NCBI RefSeq assembly: GCF_000719475.1
Contig: NZ_JOGO01000095.1
Coordinates: 1 to 18,552 of the forward strand
Source of the DNA: Streptomyces sp. NRRL F-5630
Lineage (GTDB): Bacteria; Actinomycetota; Actinomycetes; Streptomycetales; Streptomycetaceae
Reading direction: 5' to 3'
Length of the DNA stretch: 18,552 bases
The notes below the pieces were generated by a model that had not been told where the DNA came from, did no database searches, and saw only the letters and a program-made list of their open reading frames with translations. Position 1 is the first letter of the stretch. Each line of letters starts with the position of its first letter. Shown piece after piece: positions 1 to 6,978 of this stretch. Position numbers and translations under genes: made by a program.

Positions 1-686
1 CCCCGTCCTCCCCCGCCCCGCCGGAGGCCGCGCCCGCCCGCCGTCGCTTCGGCCCCCGCCACCTCCTGGTCACTCTCAGCGTCCTCGCCCTCGCCGCCGC
101 AGGCACCGCGCTCGCGCTCCACGAGAGCGGCGGCGGCGGCGACGGCAGCGCGGGCAAGGGCACCACCACCCGCCGCATCGCCGACGCCACCGGCGACCTG
201 CGCCTCACCGTCCCCACCGCCTGGGCGCGCGAATACGCCGACGGCGGCTGGGACCCCGCCGCGATCGGCCTGCCCGCCGCGAAGGAGCCTGGCCTCACGG
301 TCGCCACGAAGGTGTCGGACTGGTCCGACCCGGACAGCGGTGTCAACGGGGTCTTCGCGGGCGCCGTCGACCTCGGCACGAAGGGCGCCGCCCCCCTCAC
401 GGCCGCCGTCGAGGCCCTGCGCCACAGCGACTGCCGCCAGCCGGACGAGAAGGCATGGGACGAGGGCGGGTGGAAAGGAGTCGTACGCACCTGGACGGGC
501 TGCGCGGGCAGCCACCGCCTCTCCGAGATCGCCCTCACCCCGAGGGCCGCGAAGGACGGCGGCACCCGCGGCGCCTACGTGCAGATCCGCTGCGCGGAGG
601 GCAGGGACGCCTGCGACGGGACGACGAAGAAAGTGCTGAACGGGCTGGAACTGGCCGCCACGGGAAAAAGCACCGAACGGCCGTGA
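1..686 (+). CDS. Membrane-anchored protein, C-terminal part (5' truncated by window)
   Basis: The frame is open from the left edge (codons begin at base 3) to TGA at 684-686, so only the C-terminal 227 residues are visible. They show a Pro/Ala/Arg-rich stretch, then one hydrophobic segment (HLLVTLSVLALAAAGTALAL), a Gly-rich linker and a globular domain of about 170 residues containing three Trp and several Cys residues. The order basic, transmembrane, Gly-rich, domain implies that the C-terminus lies outside the cell. Cys residues in the outer domain could form disulphides. In Streptomyces such tails are often found on Ser/Thr protein kinases or on sensor-like membrane proteins, but no kinase motif falls inside the window, so the identity stays open. 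The first GTG in the visible part, at 312, is internal and is not the true start. The DUF4232 lipoprotein gene follows after 82 bases. Confidence 0.75.
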   Translation, partial: PSSPAPPEAAPARRRFGPRHLLVTLSVLALAAAGTALALHESGGGGDGSAGKGTTTRRIADATGDLRLTVPTAWAREYADGGWDPAAIGLPAAKEPGLTVATKVSDWSDPDSGVNGVFAGAVDLGTKGAAPLTAAVEALRHSDCRQPDEKAWDEGGWKGVVRTWTGCAGSHRLSEIALTPRAAKDGGTRGAYVQIRCAEGRDACDGTTKKVLNGLELAATGKSTERP

Positions 687-756
687 ACCTTTCCCGGTGA
701 CCACGCATCGAAGGAGTACGTAAGCGGTCCGTACGCAGCGAAGCCCCCCACACGAC

Positions 757-762
757 GCGGAG
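757..762 (+). promoter_or_regulatory. Ribosome binding site of the DUF4232 lipoprotein gene
   Basis: GCGGAGA-like purine stretch centred on GGAG at 759-762, with a six-base gap to the ATG at 769. It supports that ATG as the start. Confidence 0.5.
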
Positions 763-768
763 ACCACC

Positions 769-1542
769 ATGCGCACCACCACCGGGAAGAACACGAAGGC
801 CCGCCGGGCGGGCACGACGGCCGCGGCGCTCGCCGCCGCGGCCCTGCTCCTCACCGCCTGCGGCGGCAACGACGGGAGCGGGACGGACGCCACGCAGAAG
901 GTCGACAGCCAGGCCGCACCGCTGCCGGGCGACCAGACCGCCCCCACCCCGGACGACGACAAGGGCAAGGGCGCGAGCGCCCCCGCGACCCCCGGCGACG
1001 AGACGTCCGCGCCCAGCGGGAAGCAGAGCACGGGCGACGGCGATGCCAAGAGCGGCGGCGGCACCAAGACCGGCGGCGGCACGGGCACGAGCGACAAGGG
1101 CTCCGACCCGAAGCCCGCCCCGAGCACCCAGTGCCACACCTCGGAACTCTCCGTGCGCGTCGGCGACAACCATCCCGGCGCCGGTCAGGAGGGCTTCGCG
1201 CTCGTCCTCACCAACACCTCGTCCCGCACCTGCACCGTCTACGGCTACCCGGGCCTCGCCTTCGTCAACGACGCGGGCGAGCAGGTCACCGTGGACCCGG
1301 AACGCGCCCCCGGCACCAAGGAACGCGTCTCCCTCACCCCCGGCAAGAGCGCCTGGTCCCCGCTGACCTACACCAACCCCCGCGCCACCGGCGTCACGAC
1401 CATCACCCCGGCCGCGATCCGCCTCACCCCGCCCGACGAGCGGGACTACCTCAAGGCCGCGTGGAACGGCGGCCCGGTGAGCAACACGGGCAAGGCGAGC
1501 GTCCCGCGCGTGGGCCCCTTCACGGCCGGTACGGGCGAATGA
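769..1542 (+). CDS. DUF4232 domain lipoprotein
   Basis: 257 residues. The N-terminus is a lipoprotein signal: basic residues 8-13, a hydrophobic Ala/Leu run and the lipobox LLTAC with the lipidated Cys at residue 31. Residues about 35-120 are a low-complexity linker rich in Gly, Lys, Asp, Thr and Pro, as expected for a tether through the cell wall. From residue about 122 the sequence matches the DUF4232 pattern: CHTSEL, then LVLTNTSSRTCTVYGYPG, with two Cys that probably pair. DUF4232 proteins are common, uncharacterised actinomycete surface proteins, so no enzymatic role is claimed. GGAG lies six bases before the ATG. The gene sits between a membrane-protein gene and a phosphatase gene on the same strand, but the gaps of 82 and 154 bases do not require a shared transcript. 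Confidence 0.88.
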   Translation: MRTTTGKNTKARRAGTTAAALAAAALLLTACGGNDGSGTDATQKVDSQAAPLPGDQTAPTPDDDKGKGASAPATPGDETSAPSGKQSTGDGDAKSGGGTKTGGGTGTSDKGSDPKPAPSTQCHTSELSVRVGDNHPGAGQEGFALVLTNTSSRTCTVYGYPGLAFVNDAGEQVTVDPERAPGTKERVSLTPGKSAWSPLTYTNPRATGVTTITPAAIRLTPPDERDYLKAAWNGGPVSNTGKASVPRVGPFTAGTGE

Positions 1543-1696
1543 GCGCCCGGGACTCTTAGGGCCCCCGTACCCCCGATCGGCCCCCTCCCGGACGGCACCC
1601 GGCCCGCATCCCCCCGATGATGGGGAGAACGGGCCGGTACGTCCCCCACGCGATGGCCGCCCCGGACCCGTAGCGGGACGGCGAGAGGCGGGCACG

Positions 1697-3652
1697 GTGA
1701 CCGGAAGCGGAGGCGGAACGACGCCGCCCGGCGGCCAGGACCCGGAAGAGGGACACCGCGCCGCCGAACGCGCCCAGATCGACCGCCTCAACGCACTCGA
1801 AGCCCCCCGCCGCACCCACGCCGGCAAGGAGAAGGGCGAGCCCGACCCCACCTGGACCAAGAACGACAGCACGCACGTCCATGACCCGGAGCGCCCCCTC
1901 GACACACCCCTCCCGCAACCCCCGCCCCCGCCGCACCCCATCCCTTCCCGTGCCGCGGCCCTCCTCGCCACGGGCCACGAGCTGGCCGAGACGGTCACGA
2001 TGGACGAGGCCCTCCGCGTCACCGCCCGGCTCCGCGACGAACGGGGCTTCGACCTCAACGGGCAGATCGTCTTCGGCGTCGGCGAGAACTTCCTGCACGC
2101 CGAGGGCCAGTCCGGCTACCGCGCCCCCGGCCAGACGGACAGCGGCGAGCTGCGGATGCCGCTGAGCACCCGCCACCCGGCCACGGAGGTCGCGCACACC
2201 GGCCGCGCCGTCTGGCTCGAATCCCCGGAGGCGTACGCGCGCGGCTACCCGGCGATGTGGCGCCTCACCTCGCGCAGAGGCCGCGAGGCATGGGCCTTCC
2301 TGCCGCTCGTGACGGGCGGCCAGGTCAAGGGCGTCTGGCTCGCCGCCTTCGGCGCCCCGCGCGTCTTCACCGCCGCTGACCGCGCCCTGCTCCGTACCGC
2401 GGCGGCCCTCCTCACCAGCGCGCTCGAACGCTCCCGCACCGGCGCCGCCGAACTCGCCCTCTCGCGCGGTCTGCGCTCCAGCATGGGCGCGGCGGCCGGC
2501 GGTGTCCGCAAGGGCCTGAGCGTCGCGAACCGGTACGTGCCGACCGGCGGCGGGCTCGTGGTCGGCGGCGACTGGTACGACGTGATCCAGCTACCGGGCG
2601 GGAAGATCGCCTGCGTGGTCGGCGACGTGCAGGGCCACGACGTCCACGCGGCGGGCCTCATGTCGCAACTGCGCACGGCCGTCCACGCCTACGCCGCCGA
2701 GGGCCACGGCCCCGACGCGATCCTCGCCCGCACCTCGCGCTTCCTCGCCGCCCTCGACGAGGACCGCTTCGCGACCTGCCTCTACGTCGAGGCCGACCCC
2801 GCCAGCGGCGTCCTGATGCTCGCCCGCGCGGGCCACCCCCACCCCGTCCTGCGCCTGCCGGACGGCACGTGCCTGATCAAGCACGTACGGGGCGGACTCC
2901 CCCTCGGCCTGCTCGGCGGCGCCAACGACTACCCCGTCGACCTCGTCGAACTCGACCCCGGCGAGATCCTGATGCTCTGCACCGACGGGCTCATCGAGAA
3001 CGGCGGCGACGACATGTTCACCGGCTGGGTCCGGCTGCGCGACGCGCTCGCCGAGGCCGACCCCGGCGACCTGGAGGGCATGGCCGACCGCCTCCTCGAC
3101 ACCATCGAGACCCCCGACCCGGAGGCCGCCCCCGCGCACGGCGGCGACGACATCGCCCTCGTCCTCCTGCGCCGCGACGCCCACCCCGAGCAGGGCACGG
3201 GAGCGATCCCCGAACGCCGCCTCGTCCTCACCCTGCGCCAGGACCGCCCCGAGGGCCTCGCCGAGGCCCGCGAGGAACTCCGCCTCCTCCTCCACGACTG
3301 GGCCCGCCAGGACCAGGTGGACACGGCGGTCCTCCTCACCTCCGAACTCCTCGGCAACGTCCTCGTCCACACCGACCAGTCCGCCGCCCTCGGCGCCCGC
3401 CTCCTCGGCCATCCCGGCACCCGCCACCTCCGCGTCGAGGTCACCGACCAGGGCGACGAACTCCCCCACCAGCAGGCCCCCGGCGAACTCGCCTCCTCCG
3501 GCCGCGGCCTCGTCCTCCTCGACCTCCTCGCCTCCGCCTGGGGCGTCCGCCCCGAACCCGAGGGCAAAACCGTCTGGTTCGAACTGAACGAGTCGGAGGA
3601 GGAAGACAACCCCGCGGAGAAAACCGAGGAGCAACTACTGGAGGGCTGGTGA
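1697..3652 (+). CDS. GAF-PP2C(SpoIIE)-HATPase regulatory phosphatase, RsbU-like
   Basis: 651 residues from a GTG start; the nearest upstream in-frame ATG (1652) is followed at once by a stop. Residues 1-80 are hydrophilic and Pro-rich with no clear domain. About 85-215 resembles a GAF sensor domain. About 275-495 is the SpoIIE/PP2C phosphatase: GGDWYD at 290-295, GDVQGHD at 309-315, CTDG at 428-431 and GGDD at 482-485 supply the metal-binding Asp residues. The usual GDVxGHG motif ends in Asp here. About 515-645 is an RsbW-type HATPase_c_2 domain, with an N-box-like LLTSELLGNVLVHT near 546 and GRGL near 602. Such proteins dephosphorylate anti-anti-sigma factors in partner-switching control of sigma factors, and the fused kinase-like domain may add the opposing activity. 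No transmembrane segment is seen, so it should be cytoplasmic. No sigma or anti-anti-sigma gene is adjacent. Confidence 0.9.
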   Translation: MTGSGGGTTPPGGQDPEEGHRAAERAQIDRLNALEAPRRTHAGKEKGEPDPTWTKNDSTHVHDPERPLDTPLPQPPPPPHPIPSRAAALLATGHELAETVTMDEALRVTARLRDERGFDLNGQIVFGVGENFLHAEGQSGYRAPGQTDSGELRMPLSTRHPATEVAHTGRAVWLESPEAYARGYPAMWRLTSRRGREAWAFLPLVTGGQVKGVWLAAFGAPRVFTAADRALLRTAAALLTSALERSRTGAAELALSRGLRSSMGAAAGGVRKGLSVANRYVPTGGGLVVGGDWYDVIQLPGGKIACVVGDVQGHDVHAAGLMSQLRTAVHAYAAEGHGPDAILARTSRFLAALDEDRFATCLYVEADPASGVLMLARAGHPHPVLRLPDGTCLIKHVRGGLPLGLLGGANDYPVDLVELDPGEILMLCTDGLIENGGDDMFTGWVRLRDALAEADPGDLEGMADRLLDTIETPDPEAAPAHGGDDIALVLLRRDAHPEQGTGAIPERRLVLTLRQDRPEGLAEAREELRLLLHDWARQDQVDTAVLLTSELLGNVLVHTDQSAALGARLLGHPGTRHLRVEVTDQGDELPHQQAPGELASSGRGLVLLDLLASAWGVRPEPEGKTVWFELNESEEEDNPAEKTEEQLLEGW

Positions 3653-3748
3653 AGAACCCGCCGCTCCCGCCAGCAAGCCGACGGAACCCGGCCGCTGCCC
3701 ACGAGTCGCCGTCGCGCCCCTGACCACCGGCCCACTGCCCCTCCCCCC

Positions 3749-3790
3749 ACGCCGAAGGACACCCACGGCAAGCGGGCGGCCCTTCGGCGT
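3749..3790 (+). terminator. Terminator-like inverted repeat after the phosphatase gene
   Basis: Perfect 10-bp arms, ACGCCGAAGG at 3749-3758 and CCTTCGGCGT at 3781-3790, separated by 22 bases. The repeat lies about 100 bases after the phosphatase stop codon. There is no U-tract, which is usual for actinomycete terminators. Confidence 0.5.
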
Positions 3791-3869
3791 CCGGCTCCGG
3801 GGCGCGCCCGCGTCAATGGCCGAGACCCGGCTGTTCATGGCCGGATAAACCGGCTGACGCGTTGATTGC

Positions 3870-3898
3870 TTGCGGAGAGCGGGTGCCGCGTCTAGCCT
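3870..3898 (+). promoter_or_regulatory. Predicted SigHrdB-type promoter of the cluster
   Basis: TTGCGG at 3870-3875 and TAGCCT at 3893-3898 are separated by 17 bases, a good fit to the Streptomyces housekeeping consensus (TTGACr, TAGrrT). The expected transcription start is near 3905, which gives a leader of about 90 bases before the HAD start codon. It is the only clear promoter-like pair seen upstream of the ten-gene block. Confidence 0.45.
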
Positions 3899-3903
3899 CA
3901 GCT

Positions 3904-3917
3904 TTGGTCCAGACCAA
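3904..3917 (+). promoter_or_regulatory. Operator-like palindrome close to the DasR-responsive element (dre)
   Basis: TTGGTC-CA-GACCAA is a perfect 6+6 inverted repeat around a two-base centre. The inner 12 bases TGGTCCAGACCA differ by one base from the core TGGTCTAGACCA of the dre bound by DasR, the GntR-family repressor of N-acetylglucosamine metabolism in Streptomyces. The outer bases do not match the full 16-base consensus. It overlaps the predicted transcription start (about 3905), where a bound repressor would block initiation. A different GntR-family protein with similar half-sites is an alternative. Confidence 0.45.
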
Positions 3918-3984
3918 CGGGGAGCCGACCTCTCCCAGCCGGGCGGGACCGATCGGCGGCAAGCCGATCGCACAACATGTACCG

Positions 3985-3990
3985 GGGGGA
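3985..3990 (+). promoter_or_regulatory. Ribosome binding site of the HAD gene
   Basis: GGGGGA lies five bases before the ATG at 3996. It selects that codon over the in-frame ATG at 3870. Confidence 0.6.
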
Positions 3991-3995
3991 TACAC

Positions 3996-4652
3996 ATGTT
4001 GGCTGGGCTTGATCACCGTGGGACGCGGGGCGTGATCGTCCTGGATTTCGACGGGGTACTCCTGGACACGGAGCACATCGCTGTCAGCGTGTGGCGGCGG
4101 TTGCTGCGGTCCGGACTGCCGAAGCCGCTCGACCTCCCGGTGCGTCCCGACGGAACGCTCGATCGCACTGAGCTGCGGGTCGCGCTGGACGCCTCGGTGG
4201 GACTCGATCGAGCCTGTTCGCTCTGGGAGACGTTCGAGCGGGAGAACCTGGCGCTCTCCTCCCGGGCGGACCTGATGCCCGGGGTGCTCTCCTTTCTCCG
4301 CCACTGCCGCTCACGCGGCCATCGGACGGCCGTCGCTTCGGGCAACTCCCGTGACTGGGTCGAGAGTCACCTGCGCCGACTCGGCATTCTCGACTGGTTC
4401 ACCCCTGTCAGCTGCGCCGACGCCGGAACGAAGGCCAAGCCCGCGCCGGACACCTATCTGCACGCGGTGAGACACAGCGGCGGTCCCCCTTCCTGGGGTC
4501 TCGCCGTCGAGGACTCCTACGCCGGGCTCACCGCCGCCCACGCCGCCGGCCTGCCGGTGGTATGGGCCACCGGAGCCGACCACTCGGCAACCCCGCCGGT
4601 CCCCGTCGCCCGACGGGTCCGGACGCTGGACGAACTGATTCCCGTGCTCTGA
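3996..4652 (+). CDS. HAD-superfamily phosphatase (beta-phosphoglucomutase/CbbY-like)
   Basis: 218 residues from the ATG preceded by GGGGGA. All four HAD motifs are present: DFDGV with Asp17 (nucleophile) and Asp19 in motif I; VASGNS with Ser115 in motif II; TKAKPAPDTY around Lys148 in motif III; and VEDS at 171-174 in motif IV. The insert between motifs I and II (about residues 27-95) is a helical cap of the subclass I type, which points to small phosphorylated metabolites as substrates. The family contains sugar-phosphate phosphatases and phosphoglucomutases; the exact substrate cannot be read. As first gene of the cluster, next to a possible phosphoribosyl-transferring enzyme, it could remove a 5'-phosphate from a ribosylated intermediate (inference). 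A 161-base gap separates it from the next gene. Confidence 0.88.
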   Translation: MLAGLDHRGTRGVIVLDFDGVLLDTEHIAVSVWRRLLRSGLPKPLDLPVRPDGTLDRTELRVALDASVGLDRACSLWETFERENLALSSRADLMPGVLSFLRHCRSRGHRTAVASGNSRDWVESHLRRLGILDWFTPVSCADAGTKAKPAPDTYLHAVRHSGGPPSWGLAVEDSYAGLTAAHAAGLPVVWATGADHSATPPVPVARRVRTLDELIPVL

Positions 4653-4798
4653 GGCCACCGGGTCACCCCGTCCTCTCCCGACCGACGCCTCGCACTCCCA
4701 CCGCCGCACCCGGCGCCGGGGCACTGTGGCACGCCATCGAAGGCGATCGCGCCCGGTACCGACGAGCGAGGCGAACACGACACGCGCTCAACACGACC

Positions 4799-4804
4799 AG
4801 GAGG
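4799..4804 (+). promoter_or_regulatory. Ribosome binding site that fixes the TTG start of the PrnB-like gene
   Basis: A perfect AGGAGG lies nine bases before TTG 4814. The next in-frame ATG (4832) is 27 bases away, which is too far. The resulting length of 360 residues agrees with PrnB (about 361). Confidence 0.65.
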
Positions 4805-4813
4805 TCGCGTCCC

Positions 4814-5896
4814 TTGAGTCTTGCCCCGCGCATGCGCGCCCTGGACCAGCACGTGGCCGCGCTGGACCCACTCGGCACCGCTCCCGACATCTTCCGCCTG
4901 CCCCTGCTGAACCGGGACGCCGCGACGGAGGAGATCGCTCGTCTCGGCCGCCTCTGGCTGAGCAGAGTCGGCGAAGCGGTACACGACATCCCCACCGCCA
5001 GTGCCGCCCTGCGCGACCTCGGTTTCGCTCTGGCCTCGCTGGAGCGGCACGGCGTCGACTACCGCACGGTGGAAGGCGCCGAGCAGACCCTGCTGAAACT
5101 GGGCGGGATCGCTGACGAGGTCCCCCGGGACAGCGTCTACACCTACGCCCTTCGCAACCCGGAGCAGGGCACCAGGTCCTTCTCCGAGATACCCGAGGAG
5201 GCGCTCTTCATCCGGGAGGTGCGCCGTGCGGGGATCGCGCTGCGCCCCGCCATCGACGCGCTGGTCGAGGCACTGCCGCTCGCCGCCGACGACCCGGAAC
5301 TGCCTGCCTTGCTGGACACCGCCACCGAGGGCTTCGAGACCTTCGCGCAGGCCCTGCTCCAGGTCAAGCGCGAGGTCACACCGGAGTGCTTCTCCTACGA
5401 ACTGCGCCCCTACTTTCCTCCGATGACCGTCGGGGGCGAGGTGCTCTTCGCTCCGGGAGGCGCCCAGATGACACCGATACTGGTCGACATCCTCCTGCTC
5501 CGCCCGGAACCGGGCGAGCCCCTGGAGGAGTGGTACGAGGGCTATCTCGCCGAGAACATCGGCTACCTCCCGGCCTCCTACCGAGCGATCGGTTCCGCCG
5601 CCGGCCGGCACCGTCCGTTGCTGCCCCGCCTCGTCGAGGAGGCCGGGCGCGCAGGTGGCGCGGACACCCGGGCGAGGAACGCCATCCGGGCACTGCGCGG
5701 GCTGATGCACGAGGTGCTGCGCTTCCGGCTGCCCCACCTGCGTCTGGCCAAGGCCAACATGAGCATCCGCCCGTCCGGCTCGCTGGGCAGTGGCGGCTAC
5801 ACCACCGACTCCCTCGATCACCTGGCGGAACTCACCATCGGCCGCCAGCGGCTCCTGGCCACGGTGCCCGAGTCGCCCGCACGGACCACTGCCTAG
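4814..5896 (+). CDS. PrnB-like (DUF1864) haem enzyme of the indoleamine dioxygenase superfamily
   Basis: 360 residues from a TTG start. The protein resembles the pyrrolnitrin enzyme PrnB (monodechloroaminopyrrolnitrin synthase) along its whole length as I recall it: DPL near 18-20, LLNR at 31-34, AALRDLGFALASLERHG at 64-80, ELRPY at 196-200, a VGGE/APGGAQM region at 207-219, YLPASYRAI at 251-259, LRFRLPHLRLA at 302-312 and GSGGY at 325-329. His308 in the PHL motif is the likely axial haem ligand, by analogy with the corresponding PrnB His. PrnB rearranges 7-chlorotryptophan; family members act on tryptophan-like or other amino-acid substrates with O2 or peroxide. No halogenase and no other prn gene is present, so the product is not pyrrolnitrin. 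An upstream in-frame ATG at 4562 would overlap the HAD gene and add unrelated residues. The next gene starts eight bases after its stop. Confidence 0.8.
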   Translation: MSLAPRMRALDQHVAALDPLGTAPDIFRLPLLNRDAATEEIARLGRLWLSRVGEAVHDIPTASAALRDLGFALASLERHGVDYRTVEGAEQTLLKLGGIADEVPRDSVYTYALRNPEQGTRSFSEIPEEALFIREVRRAGIALRPAIDALVEALPLAADDPELPALLDTATEGFETFAQALLQVKREVTPECFSYELRPYFPPMTVGGEVLFAPGGAQMTPILVDILLLRPEPGEPLEEWYEGYLAENIGYLPASYRAIGSAAGRHRPLLPRLVEEAGRAGGADTRARNAIRALRGLMHEVLRFRLPHLRLAKANMSIRPSGSLGSGGYTTDSLDHLAELTIGRQRLLATVPESPARTTA

Positions 5897-5904
5897 GGGG
5901 CAGC

Positions 5905-6978
5905 ATGTTCGAACCGTTCATCCCCGGCACCGTCCATCATCCGCTGGCCGCCTCGCCCCGCGGGGCCGAGCCGCGGGACGAGACCGCCATCCGCTACCCG
6001 ACCCGGCTCAACGCCATGGCACTGCAGCCCGGGGCGATAGCCGACGACCGCAACCTCCTCTACGACGCCGGTGAACTCGTCCTCTCCGTCGCCCGGTTCC
6101 ATCACGTCCGCGTCCGGCGGCTGGAGCCCGGGACCGGACTCGTCGTCGACCCGGCGGTCCGCAGACCCGAACTCGTCGAGCACGCCGCCCGCATCATGTG
6201 CTCCGCGCTGGGGGTCGACTGCGACCTGGCGATCCGGGTGGAAAGCGATCCACTGCCCGTGCACGCCGGGTTCGGGTCGAGCAGCAGCCTGATCGCCGCT
6301 GTCGCCACGGCCGTCAACCACCTCTACGGCAACCCCGTGGACCGCGGCGACCTCCTGCCCTACCTCACCTCCAACCACGGAGAGGAACACGGCACACTCC
6401 CGGGCCTGTTGATCCCGGTGCAGTGCATCGGAGGCTCGGCCGCCTCGGGGCTGTACGACGGTGGCATCCAGATCGTCGCGGGCCGCAGCACCGTCGTGCT
6501 CACCGTGCCCGTGCCCGAGCGGCTCTCCCTGGTCATCGGCGTCCCCTCGGACTGGGACCTGCGCCCGACCGACGAGCTGATGGCCGCAGAGGCCGAGAAG
6601 TTCGGCCAGTTCCGCGCGACGGGCGAGCGGTGGGCGCCCACCATCGCCTTTCGCATGCTCCACGAGGCCATGCCCGCCGCACGCCGGGGGGACCTCGGTC
6701 CCCTCGGCTCGCTCGTCTTCGACTACCGGTTCCGGATGGGCAGCATCGAGAACTGTTCCTTCACCCACCCCGGACTCACCGATCTGGCCAAAAACCTGGA
6801 ACCGCTGTGGCACGAGGGAGCCGCGACCATGCTGTCCCTGTCCTCCGTCGGTCCCGCCTTCTTCGTGCTCACCGACCGCCCGGACCACTGCGCGGAGCGC
6901 TTCGCGGACCTGGGCATGGACGTCACGCACGCCCGTCCGCACAACGGCACCTACGAGGAGACGGAGCTCCCCCGATGA
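5905..6978 (+). CDS. GHMP-superfamily protein resembling beta-RFAP synthase
   Basis: 357 residues, ATG preceded by a G-rich stretch (5896-5900) that overlaps the end of the previous gene. The GHMP nucleotide/phosphate loop is clear: PVHAGFGSSSS at 118-128. Several features look closer to beta-ribofuranosylaminobenzene 5'-phosphate synthase (COG1907 type) than to sugar kinases: YPTRLNAMAL at 31-40, the His before the loop, GGSAASGLYDGGIQIVAG at 176-193, an ALxxGDLxxLG-like helix at 255-269, and SSVGPAFFVL at 313-322 in place of the Gly-rich kinase motif 3. RFAP synthases join PRPP to an aromatic acid with loss of CO2, making a C-C glycosidic bond; a homologue (ForT) does this for C-nucleoside antibiotics. 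A true small-molecule kinase remains possible. Its stop overlaps the start of the methyltransferase gene (ATGA). Confidence 0.75.
   Translation: MFEPFIPGTVHHPLAASPRGAEPRDETAIRYPTRLNAMALQPGAIADDRNLLYDAGELVLSVARFHHVRVRRLEPGTGLVVDPAVRRPELVEHAARIMCSALGVDCDLAIRVESDPLPVHAGFGSSSSLIAAVATAVNHLYGNPVDRGDLLPYLTSNHGEEHGTLPGLLIPVQCIGGSAASGLYDGGIQIVAGRSTVVLTVPVPERLSLVIGVPSDWDLRPTDELMAAEAEKFGQFRATGERWAPTIAFRMLHEAMPAARRGDLGPLGSLVFDYRFRMGSIENCSFTHPGLTDLAKNLEPLWHEGAATMLSLSSVGPAFFVLTDRPDHCAERFADLGMDVTHARPHNGTYEETELPR

Larger units (their letters stand above)
3653..3995. other. Non-coding region between phosphatase gene and biosynthetic cluster
   Basis: A 343-base gap without a credible gene. It holds a 10-bp inverted repeat (terminator candidate), a small GCCGG-ATAAA-CCGGC hairpin at 3840-3854, a predicted promoter, a DasR/GntR-type palindrome and the ribosome binding site of the HAD gene. 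The open frame starting at 3870 reaches into this region, but its first 42 codons lie over the promoter and leader and do not resemble the HAD family. Confidence 0.7.

Noticed and set aside
535..2058. Long minus-strand open frame (507 codons)
   Set aside because: It lies opposite the DUF4232 and phosphatase genes. Its translation is Gly/Arg/Ala-rich without domains, a shadow of high-GC coding sequence.
3870..3995. Upstream extension of the HAD gene to ATG 3870
   Set aside because: The extra 42 codons cover the predicted promoter and leader, lack homology-like features, and GGGGGA is correctly spaced for ATG 3996.
4709..4720. 12-base perfect palindrome CCCGGCGCCGGG in the HAD/PrnB gap
   Set aside because: GC-only palindromes of this length arise readily in such DNA, and no promoter elements lie beside it. 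I cannot claim an operator.
4562..4813. Upstream extension of the PrnB-like gene
   Set aside because: It overlaps the HAD gene by 91 bases and encodes Arg/Pro-rich residues unlike PrnB, while AGGAGG fits TTG 4814.
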